From positions 66,594,914 to 66,658,913 of the forward strand of contig CM063109.1 of assembly GCA_031841125.1 (NCBI GenBank): a DNA stretch of 64,000 nucleotides, read 5' to 3'. Below are positions 25,019 through 35,900 of this stretch, one piece after another. The notes under the pieces were generated by a model that was not told the origin of the DNA, did not search any database, and saw only the letters and a program-made list of their open reading frames with translations. Both the position numbers and the translations under genes were made by a program. The DNA comes from Acanthococcus lagerstroemiae. Taxonomy: Eukaryota > Arthropoda > Insecta > Hemiptera > Eriococcidae. The stretch's first letter is position 1. Each line of letters opens with the position of its first letter.

Positions 25019-25385
25019 TCATTGTCGAAAGAACTTGCGTCGATTCTGTTGGAATGAAATTGGTATTCTATAGAAATTTAGTGTACAGATTACTGGACTG
25101 CAGTACATCAGACTCGAGTGCGATAACGGCCGCAAGTTTTGTGAAATGTTCGTGATTTGTGTTACTGTACGTTTTCGAAATGTTCCACAACCTTGTAATA
25201 TCATTGTCGAGAGAACTGGCGTGGATTCTGTTTGAATGAAATTGGTATTTTCTGGAAATTTAGTGTACAGATTGATGGGACTGGACTGCACAGTTCATCA
25301 GACTCGAGTGCGATAACTGCCGCAAGTCTTGTGAAACGTTGGTGATTTGTGTTACTGTAGGTTTTCGAAATGTTCCAGAACCTTG
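25019..25385. repeat. tandem duplication of a ~183-bp unit
   Basis: Unit 1 (25019-25200) and unit 2 (25201 to about 25385) align end to end with few differences: both contain TCATTGTCGA.AGAACT, TTTAGTGTACAGATT, CATCAGACTCGAGTGCGATA, and GTTTTCGAAATGTTCCA. No coding frame survives both units. Confidence 0.85.
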
Positions 25386-25539
25386 AATCAATGTACAAAG
25401 CTGCGAAGTTGTATCACTCGAGCTGCTCTATGTATTAGATGGGTTGAACAGATTCATGCGATGCCATTTGAGATGTTACGTATTCACGTCCGATTCATCT
25501 GGGTTGAGCGTAGTTGTTGACAGCAAGACCATAGAATAT

Positions 25540-25695
25540 TGAAGATCAAAATATCATGATTTAAGATCACTAATATTGGTGATTTGAATTATCGTGATCT
25601 TTTTCCGCAAAATCATTATCTAATAATCTTTTTTCAATTCTCCAAGTGATCTACGAGTAAATGATCTCAGATTACTGGATTTATGATCTTGTCCA
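25540..25695. repeat. GATC-word-rich short element
   Basis: Dense ATCATGAT/AAGATCA words end at CTTGTCCATCTCTG, the same terminal motif as the hAT elements at 13927 and 14518. The left boundary and target duplication are uncertain. Confidence 0.5.
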
Positions 25696-26199
25696 TCTCT
25701 GGTTATCGTGTCATATTTCATATATTTTAGATCTTGCTGGTCGTGTTCTTAGGTTGCGGGCTCAGTGCCCGAAGCAGAGTAACATCTGAGTGGTATTGCA
25801 TTTGTTAGCCAATTTTGAGTCTGCAGGTCAATTCTTGAACAGTTATGAATTGATAGTAAGGATCTTCCACCTTTTCTTTCTGTACTACAAGTTGATTTTA
25901 CTGCTACATCATTCTAGGAATGTCCGGAGAAAGGGACCTAAATTATCGTGTTCATTAGGTACGTTTTCCTGGACTTGATATAATGGAAACTGCTACAGAA
26001 TCAATTTGGATGGTAGCTTAAACGACATAACTTTCTATTCTCTTGCCCCAGACAGTCGAATCGTCCCCGTACTAGGGATTAAACTGAATGAGGGTAGAAA
26101 GTAAACTGGTTGAAGTTTTCGCTAAGAGAAACAGCGTGAAGTGCGTATGCAGTCCTCTGAAAATTGAATAGCTGCATACAGGAGTCAGCATGATCATGA

Positions 26200-26495
26200 A
26201 TTCAGTTATCTTAGATCACGAACTAGAGATTATTTAAAAAGCTAAAACATCACGGAGTCAGATCAAAAAAACATTTTGAAAAGGAAAAAAATGATCTTAA
26301 ATCATGAAAAAGTTCGTGGTGATCTTGTTAATCTTTAAATCGTGTGATCTTTTCCAAATTTTTAATTTTCAGATCATTTCAGAAATCAGTGAATGATAAC
26401 AATTATTTAGATCATTGATCTAATAATATTTTGATGGTGTCAGATCATGATATTTTTAATTTAAAAATCATGAGATCTTGTCCATCTCTGGCTAC
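26200..26495. repeat. GATC-word-rich short element
   Basis: Same character as the previous one: repeated ATCATGA and AGATCAT words on both strands, ending AGATCTTGTCCATCTCTG. Probably a hAT-type non-autonomous copy. Confidence 0.5.
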
Positions 26496-28059
26496 AAGTC
26501 ATCAGAGTTCGGAAAGTAGCAAATTTTTTCTGTGGTAATTTGACAACAGATTTCAATTCAGAAATATTTTGAAGGGCAATTTATGGATAGAATATAGAAA
26601 ACTAACAAAAACTTAACCAACTACTTATGGGTCGCCTTCAGTGTTGAAGGGGTGTGCAAGAATAAAATTCAATTTTAAAACTGTGAAATTCTGCAAATTT
26701 TGAAAATTTGAAATAACGTGTGGCAAAATATATATGTTTTTATTATGGATGTCCATGGATAGAACTCATTTATTTTGAAAATTGAATACAAACTGAAATA
26801 GCTATTTGTTGCCCATCTTTAATATTTGATAGGTTACCGAAACCGAAACTTCTTTGGTTGAAAATTTTACCTAAAGTTCATGATTCGAATTTTCAAACTC
26901 ACATTGCTCCCTTAATATTGATGATAGATATTAAGTTGTTATGTACGTTTTGTTATATTTTTAGAGTACTATTGCCTACCATTAGTAGAACTGAAATTTA
27001 TTACCAACTTTGTTGTGAAAATTCTTATTTTCCGAACCTTGAAATTGTAGCCCCTTCCACTGTGAGAAGAGACCAGATATGAACGTAAAGTTTTTTGCTT
27101 CTTTTGACTCGTACTATAATCGTTTTCTTTACTTCAGCAATCAAATCTGTTACCTTAGGGTGTTCTATTTATCTGTAGAGTTAGGCTTCTTTCTGCTTGT
27201 TCAGCCTAGGCCAAATCCCAACCCAATACCTAGTAGGCCTGACCGGAAATTCGGTAAATAACAAGTTAAGCATGGTTCAAATAGAAATTTATGAGTAAGT
27301 TATAACTGAAATGATAATCAATGGATCTTACCAAGTTGGGCTTTATTAGGTTACATAACACTATTTTTCGTGAGTATCACATACCTTCGATTCCAAATTG
27401 CTCAAATTTCACTTTTCTGGCGTTGATCGTTGACCCACTACCACTCCAACAACTATCCAATGTTTGATTTCTGGATAAATTCCATTTGAATAACATAATA
27501 TGTACTCGTAAATCCTCCAAGATACACAAAAAACATATCGTAGCACTTCTTACGTTATTGGAAAATCATCAACCGGCAAATCTCGCACCAGTGGACTAAT
27601 ATCTTGATAAAAACAATTGGACAGTGTTGTCATAACATGAAGGAACAACTTTGCTGTACGTTTTAATGCAGTCTAAAGCATAGCAGTCAAGATAGGTACA
27701 TTGGGCCTTATATTGGGGATCCGGGCCTTATTAGGCTCATCTACCTTATGCAATAAATTAGTTTCCACCCCCCCCCCCACCCATGAAAATGTAGTATTAT
27801 AGATGAAGTATATTTAGCTTTATTTTATTATTTTAGCGCATTCATAGCAAATGGGGAGGGGGTCATTTATTTTCAGATTTCGGTTTTGTCAGATACCCTG
27901 TGTATGTCTATTGCGAGTTGAGTGTATGGTACTACTAATTGCGGTATCACATGGCACTAATTCGTTTAACAAATTTTTTATAACTACAATTTTATTTATT
28001 TATAACCTTGGGTTAGGTAGACGAGTCCCTAACCCGCCCACCTCTGGGCATAGGTTTCC
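26496..28059. other. intergenic, nothing recognised
   Basis: AT-rich. An 11-bp C run lies at 27768-27778. No gene supported. Confidence 0.45.
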
Positions 28060-28065
28060 GTCAGC

Positions 28066-28740
28066 ATGCTTCCGAAAATTATGACGAAAGAGGGAAAGTT
28101 AACATTTGATAGAGAGGAGATAATCAAGGCAGCTACGGAATTCTATAGTGGACTCTATACTGAGTCAGTAATAGCGAGGGAGTATGAGGCAGCGAGTTCG
28201 AAAATATGTAACTTGGAAGAAGTAAGCCAGTTTTTAGTGAGAGAAGCGGAAAATGCATTAACGAAAGTAAAAGTAGGGAAAATGGGCGGACCAGATGGTA
28301 TAGAAAATGATGTACTGAAAATGTTTGCTGAAATTTTGCCCCCCCCCCCCCCATTATCAAAAATTTTTAAACTTGATTTTAGAAAGGCATGAATCGTGAA
28401 ATCATTTTACTTTTCAGAAAAGGAGACAAATCTGACATAAACAATTATTATCGGCCCATTAGTCTTTCCTCGAATGTTGGCATCATTTTCATGAAAATCC
28501 TAAAAGAACGTATTCATAACAGCCTTGATGAACAACAACCAGTGGAGCAGGCTGGCTTCAGAAAGAATTTTTCAACTATGGATCATATCCATACTATTAA
28601 TCAAATTTTGGAAAAATAAAAAAATATAACATGGAAATCAGCCTCCTCTTCATAGACTTTAATAAAGCTTTTGACTGTTTCCCACGAGAGTGTGTGGAAC
28701 TCATTGGCCTTACAGGGTGTCTTACTGAAAATTTTAGATA
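28066..28740 (+). pseudogene. LINE reverse transcriptase N-terminal part, broken
   Basis: Reads across frames as REEIIKAATEFYSGLYTES, KVGKMGGPDGIENDVLKM, (poly-C interruption at 28339-28352), INNYYRPISLSSNVGIIFMK, EQAGFRKNFSTMDHIHTINQ and then LLFIDFNKAFDC-like sequence. These are motifs 0 to A of a LINE reverse transcriptase (GPDGI, YRPISL, QAGFR, DFxKAFD). Stops, frameshifts and the C run inactivate it, and the catalytic YADD region is absent. Confidence 0.88.
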
Positions 28741-29248
28741 TCCTTCACAATCTATATATATTATTAGCCTTTGACTTGGAAGAGGAGAAGTATTCCCCCC
28801 CCCCCGGCGACGCCTATGGTATTAGTGACACACTGTGCTAACTGGAATGTGGTACGACGGTTTGGACCAAGCCGATTCCGATTATAATTTGACTATTTCG
28901 ACTGAGCTCTCCAGATCGAGTTTCTTGTCGAATTTGGTTGCTAATTGTGCGTTGTTCTTATTTGACTGGAGTGCATTAGTGACAGACTATGCAAACTAGA
29001 ATGTGATACGACTGTTCGGACCAAGCAGGATGTGATTTGATCATTTCGACTGAGCTCTCCAAATCGAGTTTCTTATCGAATTTGATTGCTACTTGGGCGT
29101 TGTTCTTATTTGACTCGAGTGCATTAGTGACGGACTATGCCAACTAGATTGGTCGCCAATTGTGCGTTGTTCTCGTTGGATCCGAGTGTATCAGTGACAA
29201 ACTATCTAACTAGAATGCGGTGTGACTGTTTGGACTAAGCAGGATATA

Positions 29249-29909
29249 CAGTGGAACTTCCATATAACGAACCTTCAAGGGGACAAAAAAAAACTTCTTC
29301 GTTATATAGAAATCCTTTTTTTCTTCTTTTTTCTCAATTACAGTTCATGAGTGTATGTATAGGTACAGTATACTTGTAAGACAGACTTTATGCATACTGT
29401 ATGTAAATACATAATAAAGTGTATATTTAATTAGGTGGAATGAGTATCTTGCTGGACTTCGTTTTTTAAGGCAGTAGCGGATACAAAAAATAATTTCGGA
29501 GGGAGGGTTCTCCGAATGAAAAATGTCTGAAAAATTATATTAAAAAAAAAAAAAAAAAGATAATAAAGAAGTTGCATTGGTATATCTAAAACTTTTCTCT
29601 TCGACATGGTCAACGTGTGTTTCATCTACCCGAGAAACTGAGAGCTTTTAATGAAAAGAAATGCCCACCCATATATACAGTGTAGTTCTCGTTATCATTT
29701 TGGTCGTCGGACGTGTATAAGTCGAAAATTACCAGAAAGTACTGCACATGTTTTCAAAGTGATTCAAGCATTCGAGTTTCTGAACGGTGGAAAAAAGTTC
29801 GTTATATAGAAATTTTCTTTCGTTATAAAGAAACAATTTTGAATTGGAATTCCAAGGGACCAGCGAAAAAGTTCGTTGTATCGAAGTTCGTTATAGGGGA
29901 GTTCCACTG
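29249..29909. mobile_element. pogo/Tigger-like non-autonomous element
   Basis: Inverted ends CAGTGGAACTTCCATATAAC and GTTATAGGGGAGTTCCACTG, flanked by TA (29247-29248 and 29910-29911). Subterminal words TATAACGAA/TTCGTTATAT occur several times at both ends. Poly-A-rich middle and no transposase. Confidence 0.88.
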
Positions 29910-29919
29910 TAATTTGACT

Positions 29920-31707
29920 AAGGTAAACCACCCAGTAGTGAGCACTTTAGACGTTTTTTAACCCTTAAAGTGGTTTAGTAGCTCGCATAATAAATATTTA
30001 AATTTGAAACTTACATTATTCAAACAACAATTGATGACTCTACACTGGGCTTATTTTAGTTTTTGAAAAAACACCAAATAAGAGCCAGGAAACGACACCC
30101 ATTTTTTTAAAAAGTTCCGCTTGTAGTGAGCCCCCCAAAAGTAGTCGTCACCCCACTAATGAGCACTTTTTTTTTTACTTCAAATGAATTTTAAACAAAT
30201 TATGACGATGTACTTACTCATTAACGTATGTAATAAAGCCCTTGTAGTTACATGTATCGAATTTAGAACTACAAAACATACATACTTAAGTTACTTATCT
30301 GAGATTATACTTGATGAGTCTACATCAAATTTTAAAATGTGTTTTAATCTAGCTGTAGTTTGCGGAATTGGATTCGGCAGGACTTGGACAATATTCTCTT
30401 CATTTTTGTTTATTTTACCAATGTCATCCTTGATTGGAAACACGAATGACAGATTATATTTTTCGCTTTTTCGGCTTTACGCATATTATCAGATGCCATT
30501 TCTGTTATGTTCTCACTGTTCCAAAGTGGCCCCTATGACACCGCACCCCCGGCCCCGGAAACTACCCTTTCGAGTATCGCATCAGTGACCGGAGAGACGC
30601 CTTGGGGCCAGGCCCGAGCCTCCATTTCTACGTGCCGCAACGGTACGCGCGTCCTACCAGGGCCACCATATTGGTTTCCCTACTGACCGAGGTCCGCACT
30701 CCCTGAGCGCTCGCCTGGAATTCAGGTCCCCCACAGCCGGATGCACTAACTCTCACTCACCCCTCACCTCCTCGTCTTGTTCCGTTTGTCGACGCAGGCA
30801 GATGGTGACGACGGGTGAGCCCAGCCGGTGGGTCCGCAACGCACCTGCAGCAGATCTTCTAGGATGGTACAGAGTTCTCCTCCTGTTCAATGGTGTGGGC
30901 CGAGCTTGGTAAATCGCCGGCCCTCTGTCTCGACCACTCCGTATGCATCTTCTTCTTTATGATGGCCGAGACAAATGTTCTCACTGTTATGACATACCAT
31001 ACGTTGAGCTTGTTCATCAATTACACAGGGCCGTAAAAAAGGGGGGTAAGGCGTCAGACCCTCCTCCTCCCTGGGTACGGCCGTGTGCTTAAAAATTCAG
31101 GAAAATGCGGCTTTCAGAAACATTAGAAACCCCATATGTTAGGTCAACCCCCCCTCGCCATATTCCTGGGTACGGCACTGAATTGAACAGTAAAATAAGA
31201 TGAGAAGCGTAATGCTTATCACTAACCTTATGCAAAAAGGAACAGTCTTCTAATAGTGAGCACAGTGACGAACTACTGGATGAGTTTACAAATAATGTTA
31301 CCTGTAAGTGAGCACAGTACTAATTAATAGAGATAATAACTGAGCGAAAGCTATCAAAGGATATTGCGTTACAGAATACTTACAACATGCTGTCCAGCAA
31401 TTTCCAAATCAAAAACTTCGAAATTACACTTTATATTGTTATTTTTACAAAACACAAATTCTTACAAAATTGATAAGAAAATTACAATTCTCAAAATTTT
31501 TTGCGGGGAAAAAAAATTATTTCATTCTGGTGTTCTTCTTTTTATTGGTATTTTTGGATTTTCATTGTGCACATTTTACATAAACATCTGAAATATTTGA
31601 TCCATGACATCAGTTCTGCGAACCCACTTTTCAATGTCTTAATATTAGCCATGCAACCAAAAAGTGCTTACTACTGGTTGAGTGCTCACTACTGGGTGGT
31701 TTACCTT
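29920..31707. mobile_element. 1.8-kb TIR element with AGTGAGCAC words
   Basis: Perfect 26-bp inverted ends beginning AAGGTAAACCACCCAGTAGT, flanked by 3-bp duplication ACT (29917-29919 and 31708-31710). The word AGTGAGCAC recurs inside near both ends (about 30126, 30160, 31254, 31303). No recognisable transposase; superfamily unassigned (3-bp duplications and subterminal repeats would fit CACTA-like elements, but the ends are not CACTA). It hosts the SINE-like insertion at 30521. Confidence 0.85.
30521..30974 (-). mobile_element. GC-rich SINE-like insertion with 14-bp target duplication
   Basis: The duplication ATGTTCTCACTGTT flanks it (30507-30520 and 30975-30988). The insert is strikingly GC-rich compared with its host element. 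Its + strand left end (CCCCGGAAACTACCCTTTCG, AGTATCGCATCAGTGACCGG) is related to the reversed tail of the tRNA SINEs and recurs at 46425-46505, hence the minus orientation. No clear tRNA-like head was recognised. Confidence 0.75.
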
Positions 31708-31915
31708 ACTTCGACTGAGCCTTCCGAATCGAGTTTTATGTCGCATTTATTTTCCGGTTGAGCGGGGTTCCTATTTGACTCGAATGCATTAGTGACAGAC
31801 TATGCTAACTAGAATTTGGTACGCTGTTTGGACCGAGCTCTCTGAGCAGTCCTGTCGAATTTGATCGCCAATTATGCTTTGTTCTTATCCAGTGCGAGTG
31901 CGCCTCTCATTTAGC

Positions 31916-32642
31916 AATTAACTGAGTTACTACGCTGATGTTCTGAAATATAAGAAACGAAAATACTCGCCGCTGTACCGTATCAAACGGTACATTTTCT
32001 CCTGCGAAGTCACATTGACACAGTGCAGTGTCTACAGGCTCGTGTGTGTGTGTGTGTGTCTGTCTACAACACGTATAGAAAAAGTAACCATAGGAATGAA
32101 TTTGTACGACCGCTTTCGTTCCCGCCTTTTCCCCTCCGACGACCGGCGTCTCTGCTTGATTTTTACATAAGTAAGGTAAGGTTCAAATGCGACTCTTAAG
32201 GTTATTCCTCGTTATCTGTACACGCTCGACGTTTAATAACAGTGTGGTTTTGTATGTACAATTCGCAACGATGCCTCGATAACGTGTTTTTACTCGAAAT
32301 CCACGTACGGTTGTTCTCATCGTGCAGTCCATCGACCACTAAAAATAGTTTACACTGAATGTTGATAATTGACCGCTAACCGTGTATAAAAAATATTTTA
32401 TCGTTTCTTAAAACTTTCTTATTATGCACGCTGATGCGGTTTGCTTGCTTTTTTTCCCTACAACCTTTGATACACGTTACCTGTTCGTTATCTCCGTGGC
32501 ATTATGTTAAATCATTCGCACGGTAACCTTGAACGTAGTTGGCTTTTCGCACCCCGTACGCCCTACGATTACAATGTCACCGACATTTCACGATTTATGT
32601 CGATAATGCGATTATGGTCAAATTTTCCGAGGGAAATAGATT
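31916..32642. promoter_or_regulatory. CpG-containing stretch with (TG)n, function unknown
   Basis: More CpG than the surroundings (about 32100-32300 and 32500-32620), with a (GT)9 run near 32042-32059. It could be a promoter region, but no TATA box, initiator or exon was identified. Confidence 0.25.
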
Positions 32643-32742
32643 TTGTTGGCCAGAGCTGAGTGCTCCGTATTCGATGTTGGAAATGGTTTTAGGCTATGTT
32701 TTGGGGTAAACGGTCACGAGCACAGAGGATTTGAATCTGATC

Positions 32743-32953
32743 GGGGTCTGGTTGGCCGAGTGGATAGCGCGCGCTGGTCTCAGAATCCGGAGGTCCCGGG
32801 TGCGCGTCCACGTAGTAACTCGCTACATTTCGATCTAGGCCGGGTTTTCAGCATGATGAGAAGAGGGCTAGGACAGTCTTAACAGCTTTTTCGACGTCTC
32901 TGAGGTAATGCTCGAAAGCGCGGATTCCAGGATTCGGGTTGAGAGTAAATTAG
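32743..32953 (+). mobile_element. tRNA-derived SINE, copy 1
   Basis: The head GGGGTCTGGTTGGCCGAGTG contains a Pol III A box (TGGCCGAGTGG at 32753-32763), and GGTCCCGGGTGCGCGTCC near 32792-32809 is a decayed B box. The body (TAGGCCGGGTTTTCAG, AGAGGGCTAGGACAG) and tail (GAGGTAATGCTCGAAAGC, ATTCCAGG.TTCGGG) match the copy at 57671-57881 over about 211 bp. The anticodon arm does not fold as a working tRNA. Confidence 0.88.
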
Positions 32954-35900
32954 AGAAAGGGGATCGGATTCAGGTAAGCCCCCATCTTCTCTCCACAAAT
33001 AGGGAAAACTCAAACGTCAAGACTAAAATAACGTGTATACCTATGGAAATCGGATGTGTCATGATCTTATTGGTTGGCAATGGTATCGAATAATAATTTT
33101 GTAGGATTTATAATTTTCCAGTTGGGCGTGTGTGTTTTCATAGTCGCATTTTTCGTGCATATGAGTAACCGATTAGTGATGAGCAAACAGTTTGTTCTTA
33201 TTTCTATTTAATTTTTTTGATTTTCATTTGATGGAAACCCCGTGTTGGTAGAGGCCCCGTAACTCAAGCGCCGTAGGAACACCCCTACATCTGCCCCTTG
33301 ACGTAGCCATTGTATTATTTGAGGGTCTGGTCTTGACTAAAAGGGAGAGGATGGTAGACGCTAGACGGGGGCTAAAATGTAAAAAACCAATACTTGACGA
33401 AGTCACAAGGGGTCCAGATATGCCTCCCCCGGCTATGCCACTGATCTCATGATGTCCCTATAGTGCGAATAATTGTGGTACATTTCTCGGGTTTCGGATC
33501 GCAAATTCTTTGTATCGCATATGAATCGATTTGTGACTGGTCCGCGAACTGCATTAGAATTGCAGGAGGGTGTTCACCTTACTTCATAATTGAATTCATT
33601 AACGAGCTGACAGTGTGCACCATTTTCAACCTGTTTTCGGTGTTTGTATTTCAATATTGAGAGGTATTCGGTTTGTATAATCGTCACCGGAAGGATATTG
33701 CCTTACCGGATGCTGGTGGCGCCCTCAGGAATTTCATTGTAGTGGGGCCGAGCAGATTAGGCCGGGCCAGTATGTAGCCTAAGCTCTTATACCCGAAATG
33801 TTTGTGGCAGACTCGCATCCATACCCTCACATGCATAGCAATTTCATTTGTTAGTTATTTTTATATTGGGGGGGGGGGTGTCCAGTCGGGGCCGAGTGAA
33901 TTTCAGACTGGATCAGGCCCAGTTGGCCCACCCTTTGACGGTGTCTGATATTGCGATCTGTTTGAAATTTGAAGTGACCTGGCCCGCTAGTGAGATATGA
34001 TTGAAGCCAAGTTTATAACCTCAAATTTTCGCTAAATCTAATGTGACTGCTGACCTAGTTCGGTGCAATGTCATCAGTGGTTAGTTATCGTAGGAATCGA
34101 TCGTTCAGAGACATGATAGCAAGTTCATATGATCTTCAGATCAAGAAGATGGTGAACATTAAGATCATGATCTGGGATCACCGAATGATCATTAGATTTG
34201 TAAGGTTTGCTCGATGTGTAGGCTGTAGCCAAAATCTGGCATTTCGTGATCGTGTAAATGAGTTTGCTCTGCTGCCATTGTCTTGATCAAGAACTGACGT
34301 CACAGAATGAGCGTTGAATGAACTCTGCAACCCTTCATCCTCGGATCTTACCATTAGTATCATACTGGCTAAAACAGACAGTTTGAATTGAGATTTTACT
34401 TCCATTGTGATTCAGTTGAATGCTGTTATTGATTGATCTTTATTAAAATGTATCGAAACCCAAGTTATAAGACGCAATGAAATACTCTAAATACATACTA
34501 CTTAAATCTTATTGAGACTCGCTACGTCAAGACCTGTTAACATTCTTACTAAGACGTCTTAAAACCCTGACCAGACTAATCAGGACTCGTCGAAGCTATC
34601 AGTTGATAGAGTATGTGGTGATGCACGCCAGCTAACTTAACCCTCTCAGCTCCCAGAATCCACCCTTTCGGGCATCGCGCCAAAGACCTGAAGGAAGGTT
34701 GCGACTATAAAAACCATATAAAACTTATTGTAACTAGCTCAAACTGTATTTAGTCAGGTTCAAATTCACCAAGATCCTGTTAAGATTCGTAAATATTATG
34801 TAAATACTACATATTTAGACCTGTCTGAATGTCTAATTATTCTTCCTGAAGATCTCTTTGTAAAGAGCGAATAGTTCAGAGCTGATTGATTATACTCTTT
34901 AATTTTTGATACAGACATACAGATGCTACGTTCACAGTTCGAAAATCGTTATTAATGCTATATCTAGATGTTTATCATACTTCGGGTGGCTCAGAACGCG
35001 TGAAAGAATTGTACCAACACGTTCTGAATCATGTGAGCATGCTGACTTTACATGAAGAATCGCTGACCGTCGTTGAAGCACTGTTTTGTGCAGATGAGCT
35101 CCAATAACTGGAACTAACATCAACCTGTTTGCCACATTGCAAATTGTCGTGTTCTGGTAATCATTTTCTTTCCTATGATGTGACTGAGAGCAAGTTTCTA
35201 ATTTTTGAAGAACTGCCCTGCACTCCCTCCCTCCCACCCCAAAGGACGTGTGTAAAATTGGTACACTTGGTTTCAAAGAATATATTCGTGGGTTGTCTTG
35301 CAAATTGTTACGCACTATTAAAAGTTCTCGAATTCCTTAGTCTGAGTGGGTTCCTTTTAGATTTACATACAGTGTGGGTAAACGACACGCAGTATAAAAA
35401 CTACCTTCTCATTCAGCCGTGGATGCCTTCGTGGAATTAGATTGAATGGGTGAGAGTGTGCGTGTGTATGTAGCCTTGACCTTATTTCTTATCACAGGAT
35501 GTATGTAAGCTGTTTCTGAATTGATAATGAATATAGTCATTGGCCCACTGGACGATGTGCAACATTGAAACGTGTCTATTGTTACCTTTGCAGTTACATA
35601 GGCATGCTAGTATGGTCTAGGAAGGTATTTCAAGCTACCCTGTCATCAGGCACTGATTAGATAATATCAAAATTGGTTTTCTTCAATAACCGCTGTAGTA
35701 AGATTTCTTAAGGTTGGCAATGCTGTAGTAGTCGGAGAATAGGAAATTCGTGAGCCTTTAGCCCAATATTGATGACCAGACTGTCATTATGCTGACTTAT
35801 TTTGATGTTTCTCGTTTGTACTACCTGCAAGGATAGATGCTCCCTTGAACTCAGTTACTAAACATTGAGCTCGTATTGATGTAACATTTTAAATGCTCCC

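Larger units (their letters stand above)
28806..31915. repeat. ~150-bp satellite array split by insertions
   Basis: Units start near 28817, 28974, 29124 and 29190 (last shortened) and resume after 31708. Shared words: TTAGTGACAGACTATGC, AACTAGAATG, TTTCGACTGAGCTC, ATCGAGTTTCTTGTCGAATT, GTGCGTTGTTCTTATTTGA. Spacing is 157, 150 and 66 bp. Two transposons (29249-29909 and 29920-31707) interrupt one unit. Confidence 0.85.

Noticed and set aside
28817..29240. CRISPR-like regularly spaced repeats
   Set aside because: The whole unit repeats at about 150 bp with no unique spacers; it is a satellite in a eukaryotic genome.
30184..30588. 134-codon open frame inside the 1.8-kb TIR element
   Set aside because: No transposase motif, and the end of the frame runs into the separate SINE-like insertion at 30521.
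32743..32815. possible tRNA gene
   Set aside because: Pol III boxes are present but the anticodon arm and acceptor stem do not pair, and the sequence continues into a SINE body shared with another copy.
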